Assembly: GCA_934668295.1 (NCBI GenBank)
Contig: CAKUND010000036.1
Coordinates: 1 to 14,382 of the forward strand
DNA from: an uncultured Oscillospiraceae bacterium
GTDB lineage: Bacteria > Bacillota > Clostridia > Oscillospirales > Oscillospiraceae
Direction of reading: 5' to 3'
Length of the DNA stretch: 14,382 nt
The translations under genes were made by a program, and so were the position numbers. How positions within the stretch are numbered: the first letter of the stretch is position 1; every line of letters starts with the position of its first letter. This document shows positions 7,119 to 13,993 of this stretch, piece after piece. A model generated the notes under the pieces. The model ran no database searches. It was not told the DNA's origin and saw nothing but the letters and a program-made list of their open reading frames with translations.

Positions 7119-8322
7119 CATCCTGTTTCTGATCCTTACGTCGCTGCTGCTCTGCACAGCGGTCAGCGCGGCGGAATACACCGACGTATCCGATACGCAT
7201 TGGGCGTATAAGCAGATCAATTATCTTGATGCAGAAATCACCGGCTATCCGGACGGTACATACAAGCCGGAAAATACGGTCACGCGCGCGGAATTCCTCA
7301 CGCTTTTTGCCCGCATCGCGTTCCCGGAAGAGTGGAAGCAGGCGGAGAGCGACGACTGGTGGAAGGCTGCCTATTCGGTCTGCATCGCGCATGATCTTCT
7401 GGACGGGATCAACGGCGGACGGGCGAATGCCATGCCGCGCGGCGAGATCGCTGCGCTTCTCGACCGGTTCTGCTCCGGCTGGGGCGGCGTGCATGAACGC
7501 GCAGACGCCGCGATTCAGCACACTATCAACTGGAAGGAGCAGCGCATGGAGTCTCCGGAGTGGCAGCCGCTGTTTCCCGATGCTGCGCAGTATTGGAATA
7601 GCGTGCTCATCAGCGCCAATCAGGGGATTCTGACCGGTTACCCGGACGGCAGTTTCAAGCCCTCCAAAGGTGTTACAAGAGCTGAAGCCGCGGCAATTCT
7701 CGCCCGTCTGAAAGCGCAGCTGGTGCTGCGGGAAAAGGGCTGTGAATACGTCTGCACGGTCGGGGCGTACTGGCTGATGCAGTACGCGGACTCCGGCTCC
7801 GTCAGCCTTGCGCTGTATGAGCCGCTTACCGGCAAGCTGGTTCAGACGGTCGGCCTTTGGAAAGCAGCGCAGGGGATCAACGGCTATGTCGCATTCGACC
7901 GCCTGCTGAGCGGCTCCGACGGTATATATGTCTGGGGACGCGCGGGTCTCTATAAGCGCAGCGGCAATACGCTCGAGCAGATCGTGGCTGAGCCTGTGCT
8001 GGATTTCTGCTGGTACGGGGACAATACGCTCTATTATCTGAGCTGGGACGATACCAAGCCGATACCGGCATATGTTTACGCGGCTGTATATTCCCCCTGC
8101 GCCTCGAGAGTGATGAAGCTGGAAAACCCGGGACAGAACGCCGTGCGCTCCATCCTTGCCGAACGCGACGAGAGCAGCCCAACGCAGAATCTGACCGATA
8201 TCTATGTGGAATACGGAACGCTATATGTTGCAGGCTCGTACTGCATGGGCATTGCGGATCTGCACGCTGCGCTCTACGAGGTCAAAGACGGTAAGCTTGT
8301 CGCGCTGTTTGGCGAATATTGA
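7105..8322 (+). CDS. Secreted S-layer-homology (SLH) domain protein
   Basis: This encodes 405 residues. The N-terminus is a Sec signal peptide (basic start, hydrophobic 5-20, likely cleavage after A22). Three SLH repeats follow. Repeat 1 is at about 25-71 (TDVSDTHWA, GYPDGTYKP, VTRAEF). Repeat 2 is degenerate at about 82-122 (WWKAA, MPRGEIAALL). Repeat 3 is at about 155-202 (FPDAAQYW, GYPDGSFKP, VTRAEAAAIL). Residues 210-405 contain many aromatic and Gly residues and look like a beta-rich domain that I do not recognise. SLH triplets bind secondary cell-wall polymers, so the protein should sit on the cell surface. AAGGGAG at 7092-7098 is its ribosome binding site inside recN. The 14-base overlap implies co-transcription with the repair gene. 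No LPXTG motif is present. Function beyond anchoring is unknown. Confidence 0.88.
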   Translation: MKVRNILFLILTSLLLCTAVSAAEYTDVSDTHWAYKQINYLDAEITGYPDGTYKPENTVTRAEFLTLFARIAFPEEWKQAESDDWWKAAYSVCIAHDLLDGINGGRANAMPRGEIAALLDRFCSGWGGVHERADAAIQHTINWKEQRMESPEWQPLFPDAAQYWNSVLISANQGILTGYPDGSFKPSKGVTRAEAAAILARLKAQLVLREKGCEYVCTVGAYWLMQYADSGSVSLALYEPLTGKLVQTVGLWKAAQGINGYVAFDRLLSGSDGIYVWGRAGLYKRSGNTLEQIVAEPVLDFCWYGDNTLYYLSWDDTKPIPAYVYAAVYSPCASRVMKLENPGQNAVRSILAERDESSPTQNLTDIYVEYGTLYVAGSYCMGIADLHAALYEVKDGKLVALFGEY

Positions 8323-8351
8323 TTGACAAATCGGAACAAATCCGCTATACT
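8323..8351 (+). promoter_or_regulatory. SigA-type promoter of the tyrosine T-box/tyrS unit
   Basis: A perfect -35 element TTGACA (8323-8328), a 17-base spacer and TATACT (8346-8351) put the start of transcription near 8358. The -35 begins one base after the stop codon of the SLH gene, so there is no room for a terminator between the two units. Confidence 0.85.
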
Positions 8352-8357
8352 GCATCT

Positions 8358-8632
8358 GTAATACAGTTACAGTGACGAAGGGAAGAAGTACCCTGACAGG
8401 TCCCGTCTCCAGAGAGCTTTCGGTCGGTGCAAGAAAGCAGACGGCGTCAGGCGAATACATCCCGGAGCTGCCCTCTGAAACGCGTTTTCGCGCAGTAGGG
8501 GTGTGTCGGGTGCGCCCGTTATCGCGCAGGGGCGTGTCTGCGCTCCGTAAGGCCGCTTCCGCAAGGAACCGGCAAACCAGAGGTGGTACCGCGATCGTTC
8601 GCCCTCTGCTCGCAAGAGCAGAGGGCGTTTTT
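8358..8632 (+). promoter_or_regulatory. Tyrosine T-box leader (tRNA-Tyr riboswitch)
   Basis: Hallmarks appear in order. A Stem I arm has the AGAGAGC element (8411-8417). Nested helices are CGTCT/AGACG (8404-8408/8439-8443) and GCTTTC/GAAAGC (8416-8421/8433-8438). The specifier-loop sequence GAATACAT gives the codon TAC (8456-8458), reading tRNA-Tyr. The T-box core GTGGTACCGCG (8583-8593) pairs its bulge with the tRNA acceptor end. CAGAGG just before the core can pair with CCTCTG at 8603-8608 to form the antiterminator, which is exclusive with the terminator at 8600-8632. Uncharged tRNA-Tyr should therefore raise expression of the zinc-ribbon gene and tyrS. Confidence 0.93.
8600..8632 (+). terminator. 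T-box regulated intrinsic terminator
   Basis: A 12-bp perfect stem (8600-8611 with 8616-8627) with a GCAA tetraloop is followed by TTTTT (8628-8632). Its left arm overlaps the sequence needed for the T-box antiterminator, which makes it the switchable element of the leader. Confidence 0.92.
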
Positions 8633-8650
8633 GACGGAAAGGAGTATGTT

Positions 8651-8950
8651 ATGCGCCAGAAAACCTGTTCCGCCTGCGGCGGCAAGATGCAGAACCTCGG
8701 CAATATGGAGCTGCAGAAGGGAAAGTTCAGCATGCTGTTCGGCCATTGGGACCAGATCCTGTCCGGTGCGCTGGATGTGGATGTCGAATGCTGCGAGCAA
8801 TGCAAAAAGCTCGAATTTTATCTGCTCGGCGATGCGGACACGCCCGAAACGAGCGGCATCCAGCAAATCGCCTGCCCCTACTGCGGCGACATGCACGACA
8901 TGGACGATGCCATCTGCCCCCACTGCGGCAGACGGTTGATGGAATTATAA
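8651..8950 (+). CDS. Small double zinc-ribbon protein under T-box control
   Basis: This encodes 99 residues with two Cys-rich modules. The N-terminal module has CSACGGKM (6-13) and later CCEQC (about 47-51), with a hydrophobic and aromatic middle (FGHWDQIL) typical of small nucleic-acid-binding-type Zn ribbons of the DUF2082/DUF6487 kind; the exact family is uncertain. The C-terminal module is a compact ribbon with CPYC and CPHC knuckles (about 75-92) ending in GRRLMEL. There is no signal peptide or membrane segment. The ATG at 8651 lies seven bases after GGAAAGGAG. It is the first gene behind the T-box and 31 bases before tyrS, so its level should rise when tyrosine is scarce. Why a zinc ribbon belongs there is unknown; it may simply be a co-transcribed passenger. 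Confidence 0.82.
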   Translation: MRQKTCSACGGKMQNLGNMELQKGKFSMLFGHWDQILSGALDVDVECCEQCKKLEFYLLGDADTPETSGIQQIACPYCGDMHDMDDAICPHCGRRLMEL

Positions 8951-8981
8951 AAAATTTTCAAACATAGAAGGAGAAATCACA

Positions 8982-10208
8982 ATGGGTATTTATGAAGAAC
9001 TGCAGGCCAGAGGGCTTGTCAAGCAGGTCACGAATGAGTCGGAGATCCGCGAAATGGTCAACGCGGGCAAGGCCAAGTTCTATATCGGCTTCGACTGCAC
9101 GGCAGATTCCCTGACCGCCGGCCATTTTATGGCGCTGACACTTATGAAGCGCCTGCAGATGGCGGGCAACCAGCCCGTCGCGCTCATCGGCGGCGGCACG
9201 ACCATGATCGGCGACCCGTCCGGCCGCACCGACATGCGCAAAATGCTGACGAAGGAGGACATCGACCACAATGCCGAGTGCTTCAAGCGTCAGATGGAGC
9301 GATTCATTGATTTCGGCGAAGGTAAAGCCATCATGGTCAACAATGCCGACTGGTTGCTGAACCTCAATTATATCGAACTCCTGCGGGAGGTCGGCGCCTG
9401 CTTCTCTGTCAATAACATGCTCCGTGCTGAGTGCTACAAGCAGCGCATGGAAAAGGGCTTGTCCTTCCTAGAGTTCAACTATATGATTATGCAGTCCTAC
9501 GACTTCTATCATCTGTTCCAGCACTACGGCTGCAATATGCAGTTCGGCGGCGACGACCAGTGGTCGAATATGCTGGGCGGCACGGAGCTTATCCGCCGCA
9601 AGCTCGGCAAGGACGCGCACGCCATGACCATCACACTCCTGACCGACTCGCAGGGCAAGAAGATGGGCAAGACTGCGGGCAACGCCGTCTGGCTCGACCC
9701 GAACAAGACCAGCCCCTTTGAGTTCTATCAGTACTGGCGCAATGTCGACGATGCCGACGTTATGAAGTGCATCCGCATGCTGACCTTCCTGCCGCTCGAG
9801 CAGATCGACGAGATGGACAAGTGGGAGGGCAGTCAGCTCAACAAGGCAAAGGAAATTCTTGCTTACGAACTGACGCAGATGGTGCACGGCGAGGAGGAAG
9901 CGAAGAAGGCCGAGGCCAGCGCAAAGGCCCTCTTTGGCGGCAGCGGCAGCAGCGAAAACATGCCGTCGACCGAACTGACGGACGAGGATTTCACTGACGG
10001 CAAGATCGACACCCTGACGCTTCTTGTCAAATGCGGCCTTGCCGCATCCAAGGGTGAGGGCCGCCGTCTGGTGCAGCAGGGCGGCATCAGCGTCAACGAC
10101 GAGAAGGTCACGGATTTCGCGACTGCGTTTGAAAAGGCAGTCTTTGCCGGCGACGGCGCGATCATCCGCAAGGGCAAGAAGGTCTTCCATAAGGCTGTTG
10201 TGAAATAA
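8982..10208 (+). CDS. tyrS: Tyrosyl-tRNA synthetase
   Basis: This class I synthetase charges tRNA-Tyr. The 408 residues match the bacterial TyrS size. The ATP-binding HIGH-type motif is AGHF at 46-49, preceded by YIGFDCTADSL (34-44); the position that is usually Pro (D-P-T) is Cys39. The tyrosine-site stretch QFGGDDQWSN is present, and the KMSKS loop reads KMGKT at 227-231. The C-terminal S4 RNA-binding domain spans about 340-405 (LVKCGLAASKGEGRRLVQQGGISVN). AGAAGGAGA (8966-8974) is a strong ribosome binding site. The T-box upstream with a Tyr specifier independently supports the tyrosine assignment. Confidence 0.97.
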   Translation: MGIYEELQARGLVKQVTNESEIREMVNAGKAKFYIGFDCTADSLTAGHFMALTLMKRLQMAGNQPVALIGGGTTMIGDPSGRTDMRKMLTKEDIDHNAECFKRQMERFIDFGEGKAIMVNNADWLLNLNYIELLREVGACFSVNNMLRAECYKQRMEKGLSFLEFNYMIMQSYDFYHLFQHYGCNMQFGGDDQWSNMLGGTELIRRKLGKDAHAMTITLLTDSQGKKMGKTAGNAVWLDPNKTSPFEFYQYWRNVDDADVMKCIRMLTFLPLEQIDEMDKWEGSQLNKAKEILAYELTQMVHGEEEAKKAEASAKALFGGSGSSENMPSTELTDEDFTDGKIDTLTLLVKCGLAASKGEGRRLVQQGGISVNDEKVTDFATAFEKAVFAGDGAIIRKGKKVFHKAVVK

Positions 10209-10219
10209 AGTTTATGTCA

Positions 10220-10243
10220 ACCGCCCGGATCACTCCGGGCGGT
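10220..10243 (+). terminator. GC-rich stem-loop after tyrS
   Basis: ACCGCCCGGA (10220-10229) pairs perfectly with TCCGGGCGGT (10234-10243) around the loop TCAC. No T-run follows; the next bases are ATGCACAAAG. It probably protects the 3' end of the tyrS message or works as a poor or factor-aided terminator, rather than as a classical intrinsic one. Confidence 0.5.
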
Positions 10244-10292
10244 ATGCACAAAGCAAATTCAAAAACAGTGCAGTATTTTGTCGCTTTCACAG

Positions 10293-10321
10293 TTGACTTT
10301 GCGCATTTAAAGCAGTATAGT
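10293..10321 (+). promoter_or_regulatory. SigA-type promoter ahead of the 38-codon ORF and importer
   Basis: TTGACT (10293-10298), a 17-base spacer and TATAGT (10316-10321) predict a start near 10328. It is the best promoter in the region between tyrS and the importer. No comparable promoter is visible between the terminator at 10512-10550 and the lipoprotein gene. Confidence 0.78.
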
Positions 10322-10368
10322 AGCAAACATCAAAAGGACGCCGACAGTACGGCAGAAGGGAGCTTACC

Positions 10369-10485
10369 ATGACGCAGATCCGCTTCAATGATTCCATCAT
10401 GAATATGAGCTTCCGCTTTACCATGGCCCGCGAGCTGTTTGCGGGCCTCTATTACCGTACCCAAAATGAGAAGCTGTCCGTATAA
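10369..10485 (+). CDS. 38-residue leader-type ORF, unknown
   Basis: ATG at 10369 is preceded by a good ribosome binding site, AAGGGAG (10356-10362), at six-base spacing and ends in TAA. The peptide starts MTQIRFND and ends EKLSV. It has a Phe/Met/Arg-rich middle and adjacent Tyr codons at 28-29; it contains no Trp or Cys. It lies between a clear promoter and a strong intrinsic terminator, upstream of an ABC importer. That layout suits either a leader peptide of an attenuator or a free-standing small-protein gene. I recognise no homologue. Good spacing of promoter, ribosome binding site, ORF and terminator supports translation; composition alone cannot prove it. Confidence 0.55.
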   Translation: MTQIRFNDSIMNMSFRFTMARELFAGLYYRTQNEKLSV

Positions 10486-10511
10486 GACCGGTGTTTTCTT
10501 CTAAGTAAGAA

Positions 10512-10550
10512 GGAGGCTCTGTTCCGCGGACAGAGCCTCCTTTTTGTTTT
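10512..10550 (+). terminator. Strong intrinsic terminator or attenuator before the importer
   Basis: An 11-bp stem (10512-10522 with 10530-10540) is followed by TTTTTGTTTT (10541-10550). It lies 27 bases after the small ORF and 39 bases before the lipoprotein gene. A possible competing helix pairs 10443-10450, inside the small ORF, with 10512-10519, the left arm of the stem. Confidence 0.9.
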
Positions 10551-10588
10551 AAAAATTCAACTGTAATCAGAAAAAGGAGCAATTTATC

Positions 10589-11626
10589 ATGAAAAAGATT
10601 CTTGCAATGCTTCTGGCGCTCGTGATGATCCTGAGCCTCGCCGCCTGCGCCTCTACTGCCCCCGCGACCGATACGACTGCTGCATCCGATACTGAGACTC
10701 CTGCAGCCGAAACGCCTGTCTCCACGGAAGAACCCTCCGCCGCTGATGGCAAGACCTATACTGTCGGCGTCTGCCAGCTCGTGCAGCACGAGGCGCTGGA
10801 CGCCGCAACGCAGGGCTTTGTCGACGCGCTGACCGAAGAACTCGGTGACGCTGTGACCATCGACGTGCAGAACGCCTCCGGCGATTCCGTCAACTGCGGC
10901 ACTATCGTCAACGGCTTTGTCTCCAAGGGCGTCGACCTCATCATGGCGAACGCCACTCCGGCCCTGACCGCTGCCGTCTCCGCCACGGCTGATATTCCCA
11001 TCCTCGGCACGTCCATCACGGCCTACGGCGTTGCGCTCGATATCGACGACTTTAACGGCACCGTCGGCGGCAACGTCTCCGGCACGTCCGATCTGGCCGA
11101 CCTGCAGGCACAGGCCCAGATGATCCTTGACTGGTTCCCCGAGACAAAGACCGTCGGCCTGCTGTTCTGCTCCGCTGAGCCGAACTCCCGCTACCAGATC
11201 GACGAGGTGCGCAAGGCGCTCGAGGCCCAGGGCGTGACCTGCGAGGAATTTGCCTTCACCGACAGCAACGACGTTTCCTCCGTCACACAGAAGGCTGCTG
11301 ATTTCTCCGACGTCGTCTACATCCCGACTGACAACACCGCTGCCTCCAACACGGAAGCGATCGCAAACGTCCTGCTCCCAGCCGGCGTTCCCGCAATCTG
11401 CGGCGAGGAAGGCCTCTGCCGCGGCTGTGGCGTTGCAACGCTGTCCATCAGCTACTATGATCTCGGCGTGACCACCGGCAAGATGGCCGCGAAGATTCTG
11501 AAGGGCGAAGCCAATATTTCCGAAATGCCTGTCGAATACACTGACGCGACCCCGAAGTATAACGCCTCCATCTGCGACCAGCTCGGCATTACCCCGCTGG
11601 ACGGCTACGAGGCAATTGACGGCTGA
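10589..11626 (+). CDS. ABC importer substrate-binding lipoprotein, TrpX-like (PF04392 type)
   Basis: This encodes 345 residues. A lipoprotein signal (KK, hydrophobic 4-18, lipobox LAAC with lipidated Cys20) is followed by a Thr/Ala/Glu/Pro-rich linker (about 21-53) and a periplasmic-binding-protein fold starting at YTVGVCQLVQHEALD. Motifs such as GFVSKGVDLIMANATPAL, IPILGTSIT and VYIPTDNTAASN are typical of the ABC_sub_bind family (PF04392). Some members (TrpX) bind tryptophan or other aromatic compounds; the ligand here is not fixed by sequence. AAAAGGAG precedes the ATG at nine bases. The permease and ATPase genes follow in order. The terminator upstream suggests expression depends on readthrough. 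Confidence 0.88.
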   Translation: MKKILAMLLALVMILSLAACASTAPATDTTAASDTETPAAETPVSTEEPSAADGKTYTVGVCQLVQHEALDAATQGFVDALTEELGDAVTIDVQNASGDSVNCGTIVNGFVSKGVDLIMANATPALTAAVSATADIPILGTSITAYGVALDIDDFNGTVGGNVSGTSDLADLQAQAQMILDWFPETKTVGLLFCSAEPNSRYQIDEVRKALEAQGVTCEEFAFTDSNDVSSVTQKAADFSDVVYIPTDNTAASNTEAIANVLLPAGVPAICGEEGLCRGCGVATLSISYYDLGVTTGKMAAKILKGEANISEMPVEYTDATPKYNASICDQLGITPLDGYEAIDG

Positions 11627-11635
11627 TTTCAGCCA

Positions 11636-11665
11636 GCCGGTCATGGGCGTATGCCCATGACCGGC
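11636..11665 (+). repeat. 13-bp perfect stem-loop between lipoprotein and permease genes
   Basis: GCCGGTCATGGGC (11636-11648) pairs with GCCCATGACCGGC (11653-11665) around the loop GTAT. It starts nine bases after the lipoprotein stop codon. The following bases (CTTGTATGAA) are not T-rich. It most likely stabilises the 3' end of the lipoprotein message or causes partial termination, so that more binding protein than permease is made. Confidence 0.75.
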
Positions 11666-11687
11666 CTTGTATGAAACACTGTTTGCC

Positions 11688-11733
11688 CCTGCAATCGGCC
11701 GATAACCGGATCTCTTTGCCGGTCGATTGCAGG
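11688..11733 (+). repeat. Second stem-loop upstream of the permease gene
   Basis: CCTGCAATCG (11688-11697) pairs perfectly with CGATTGCAGG (11724-11733). An inner helix, ACCGG/CCGGT (11705-11709/11719-11723), continues it with a seven-base bulge on the left side. It ends 12 bases before the AAGGAG of the permease gene, so it could also influence translation initiation. No T-run follows it. Confidence 0.65.
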
Positions 11734-11757
11734 CGCAGACCAAGAAGGAGAATGACT

Positions 11758-12687
11758 ATGAATTTCCTTTCCGCGCTTCTCAATTCGCTGCCCGGTGCTG
11801 CGGCGCAGGGCCTCATCTGGGGCCTGATGGCCATTGGCGTCTACATTACCTTCCGCATTCTGGACGTGGCTGACCTGACCGTCGACGGCACCATCGCCAC
11901 CGGCGGCGCGGCGGCTGTCATGCTGATCCGTGCCGGTGTGAATCCGTGGCTTGCGCTGCTTTGCGCGTTTGCCTGCGGCATGCTGGCAGGTTTCGTGACG
12001 GGGATGTTCCACACCAAATGCGGCATTCCTGCAATCCTCTCCGGCATTCTCACGCAGCTTGCGCTTTATTCTATTAATCTGCGCATCATGGACAGCAAAG
12101 CCAATCAGGCCGTCGGCGTGGATAAATACCCCCTGATGGTCTCGCAGCGCTTCGTGCGTGATCTGAGCCTCAAGAACCCGCTGCCCGTGCTGCTTCTTTT
12201 CACGTTTGCCGTGATCGCGCTTCTGTACTGGTTCTTCGGCACGGAGCGCGGCTGCGCCATCCGCGCCACCGGCGCGAACCAGAACATGGCACGCGCGCAG
12301 GGCATCAATACGAACGCGAACGTGGTCTTTGGCCTTATGCTCTCAAACGGCCTCGTCGCGCTTTCCGGCGCACTGCTCGCGCAGTTTCAGGGTGCGTCTG
12401 ATGTCAACATGGGCCGCGGCGCGATCGTCATCGGGCTGGCTGCCGTCATTATCGGCGAGGTCATTTTCGGCAAGCTGTTCACGAACTTCGGTCTCAAACT
12501 GCTGGCAGTATCTATTGGCGCTGTGATCTATTATTTTGTGCTCCAGATCGTGCTGCAGCTCGGACTGAATACAAACGACCTGAAGCTCATTACCGCGCTG
12601 ATCGTCGCACTTTTCCTCGCCATTCCATATTGGAAGGGAAAAATATTCCACGGAAAGGCCAAAAAGGAGGAAACGCGCCATGTTTGA
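11758..12687 (+). CDS. ABC importer permease (BPD_transp_2 / LivH-like family)
   Basis: This encodes 309 residues. I chose ATG 11758 because AAGGAG (11745-11750) stands seven bases away; ATG 11752 is only one base from it, and a longer start at 11671 would run through the stem-loops. The protein is strongly hydrophobic with about eight to nine membrane helices. The cytoplasmic coupling segment has the family pattern [24 protein letters not shown], comparable to branched-chain amino acid and nucleoside permeases of PF02653. VADLTVDG near residues 37-44 is typical of the TrpY/YufP-like subgroup. The stop overlaps the ATPase start by eight bases, indicating translational coupling. It forms the membrane channel for the neighbouring lipoprotein and ATPase. 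Confidence 0.9.
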   Translation: MNFLSALLNSLPGAAAQGLIWGLMAIGVYITFRILDVADLTVDGTIATGGAAAVMLIRAGVNPWLALLCAFACGMLAGFVTGMFHTKCGIPAILSGILTQLALYSINLRIMDSKANQAVGVDKYPLMVSQRFVRDLSLKNPLPVLLLFTFAVIALLYWFFGTERGCAIRATGANQNMARAQGINTNANVVFGLMLSNGLVALSGALLAQFQGASDVNMGRGAIVIGLAAVIIGEVIFGKLFTNFGLKLLAVSIGAVIYYFVLQIVLQLGLNTNDLKLITALIVALFLAIPYWKGKIFHGKAKKEETRHV

Positions 12688-13474
12688 GCTTATCAATGTC
12701 TGTAAGACCTTCAACCCTGGCACTGTCAACGCAAAAACTGCGCTGAACGACCTGAATCTGACTCTGAACGACGGCGATTTCGTTACTGTCATCGGCGGCA
12801 ACGGGGCAGGGAAGTCGACCATGCTGAACGCCATTGCAGGCTCGTTCCAGATCGACAGCGGAAAAATCGTCATTGACGGCACGGACGTTACCGGCCTGCC
12901 GGAGCACAAGCGCGCCGCTTTCCTTGGCCGCGTGTTTCAGGATCCCATGATGGGCACCGCACCCACTATGCAGATTGAGGAAAACCTCGCCCTTGCCGCC
13001 CGGCGCGGGCAGCACCGCGGCCTGAAGTGGGGCATCACAAAGGCAGAGCGTGCTGAATATCAGAAGCGCCTCCATGCGCTCGATCTTGGTCTGGAGGATC
13101 GTATGACCGCAAAGGTCGGTCTGCTCTCCGGCGGCCAGCGGCAGGCGCTGACGCTCCTGATGGCGGCGCTGCAGCAGCCGAAGCTGCTGCTTCTCGACGA
13201 GCACACCGCCGCGCTTGACCCGCGCACGGCAGCAAAGGTGCTTGACCTGTCCGACCGCATCGTGCAGGAACACGGGCTGACCACGCTGATGATCACGCAC
13301 AACATGAAAGACGCCATTGCCCACGGCAACCGCCTCATTATGATGGACGCCGGGCAGATCGTCGTGGACGTATCCGGCGAGGAAAAGAAAAAGCTGACTG
13401 TCCCGGATCTTCTCGCCATGTTCTCCCGCGCCAGCGGCAGCGACGAGGCAAACGACAAAATGCTCCTTTCCTGA
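12680..13474 (+). CDS. ABC importer ATPase, TrpZ-like
   Basis: This encodes 264 residues with a complete ABC nucleotide-binding domain. Walker A is GGNGAGKST at 39-47, the Q-loop region is GRVFQDP, the signature is LSGGQRQ from 149, Walker B is LLLLDEH with D173 and E174, followed by a D-loop (AALDP), and the H-loop is MITHN. It energises uptake through the permease encoded just upstream, with which it shares an eight-base overlap. AAAAAGGAGG (12661-12670) is the ribosome binding site. The stop is at 13472-13474, and genes beyond it lie on the opposite strand. Confidence 0.93.
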   Translation: MFELINVCKTFNPGTVNAKTALNDLNLTLNDGDFVTVIGGNGAGKSTMLNAIAGSFQIDSGKIVIDGTDVTGLPEHKRAAFLGRVFQDPMMGTAPTMQIEENLALAARRGQHRGLKWGITKAERAEYQKRLHALDLGLEDRMTAKVGLLSGGQRQALTLLMAALQQPKLLLLDEHTAALDPRTAAKVLDLSDRIVQEHGLTTLMITHNMKDAIAHGNRLIMMDAGQIVVDVSGEEKKKLTVPDLLAMFSRASGSDEANDKMLLS

Positions 13475-13641
13475 TTTCGATAAAACAGCGGCGCGCATAC
13501 GACAGAGAGAACACCGACGATGATGCTGATGATCGTATAGATCTTTCTGGATTCCGGATCTGCTTTTTCTTTTACGAGATAGTAGATCCCTGCACCGAGA
13601 ATGAGTGCGCCGATGATCAGACCGATGAGCTTCAGTAGCAT
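13475..13641 (-). CDS. Small two-helix membrane protein, 3' end unclear
   Basis: On the minus strand an ATG at 13641 lies seven bases after GGAGG. The peptide begins [18 protein letters not shown], then a charged segment [10 protein letters not shown], then a second hydrophobic stretch (about 37-55, [14 protein letters not shown]). This is a plausible small protein of about 55-60 residues. The frame has no stop before the end of the importer ATPase gene; it runs antisense into that gene to 13060 with no protein-like sequence after about residue 57. I mark only the intergenic part. The natural 3' end is probably missing, lost in a rearrangement or join near 13475-13500. It directly follows the P-type ATPase fragment, where such small proteins can be accessory. 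Function is unknown. Confidence 0.5.
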
Positions 13642-13642
13642 G

Positions 13643-13993
13643 TTTTTTCCTCCAATTTAATAAGAATGCCGAGTTTATAATGACAAGCACAGAGCTTGCG
13701 TTGTGTACCAGTGCGCCGACAACAGGGTTCAGCTTTCCGATAATGGCCAATGCAATTGCGATAAAGTTCAGCGTCATTGAGAAGGTCATGTTCAGCTTGA
13801 TCGTGGTCATCATCCGCTTGGAGAGCGCTACCAGATGCGAAAGCTCCCGGACCTCGTCGTCCACGAGCGCGATATCTGCAGCATCCACGGCAATATCACT
13901 GCCCACACCGCCCATCGCAATGCCGACATCCGCTTTTTTGAGTGCCGGCGCATCGTTTACGCCGTCGCCGATCATGCAGACGGGAGAGCCTTT
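13643..13993 (-). pseudogene. C-terminal fragment of a heavy-metal P-type ATPase
   Basis: About 117 residues of a P1B-type metal-transporting ATPase can be read. It starts just before the hinge motif [22 protein letters not shown], then [24 protein letters not shown], and the last two membrane helices ending [12 protein letters not shown]. The phosphorylation site (DKTGT), the nucleotide-binding domain and six helices are absent. Upstream in the same frame a stop occurs within about 60 bases and the sequence turns AT-rich and unrelated. No stop follows NWRKK in this frame; an A6 run (T6 on plus, 13643-13648) lies exactly where the frame overlaps the small downstream gene. One extra A would give a stop a few codons later. 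It cannot make a working pump as it stands. Confidence 0.8.

Noticed and set aside
8372..8650. In-frame extension of the zinc-ribbon protein to 192 residues
   Set aside because: The extension is the T-box leader RNA including its terminator; ATG 8651 has its own ribosome binding site.
10443..10519. Classical Tyr-codon attenuation of the importer
   Set aside because: The only competing helix found overlaps the Tyr codons, giving the wrong polarity for stalled-ribosome antitermination, so it is reported only as an open possibility.
10418..11743. 441-residue antisense frame over the lipoprotein gene
   Set aside because: It has a Gly/Arg/Asp-rich shadow composition and overlaps a clear lipoprotein gene with a signal peptide.
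11671..11757. Longer N-terminus of the permease from ATG 11671
   Set aside because: It covers a stem-loop, encodes an Arg-rich stretch unlike the family, and has no ribosome binding site.
12590..13975. Single 461-residue minus-strand protein
   Set aside because: Only the first 110 or so residues are P-type ATPase; the rest is the small membrane gene read out of frame and the antisense of the importer ATPase.
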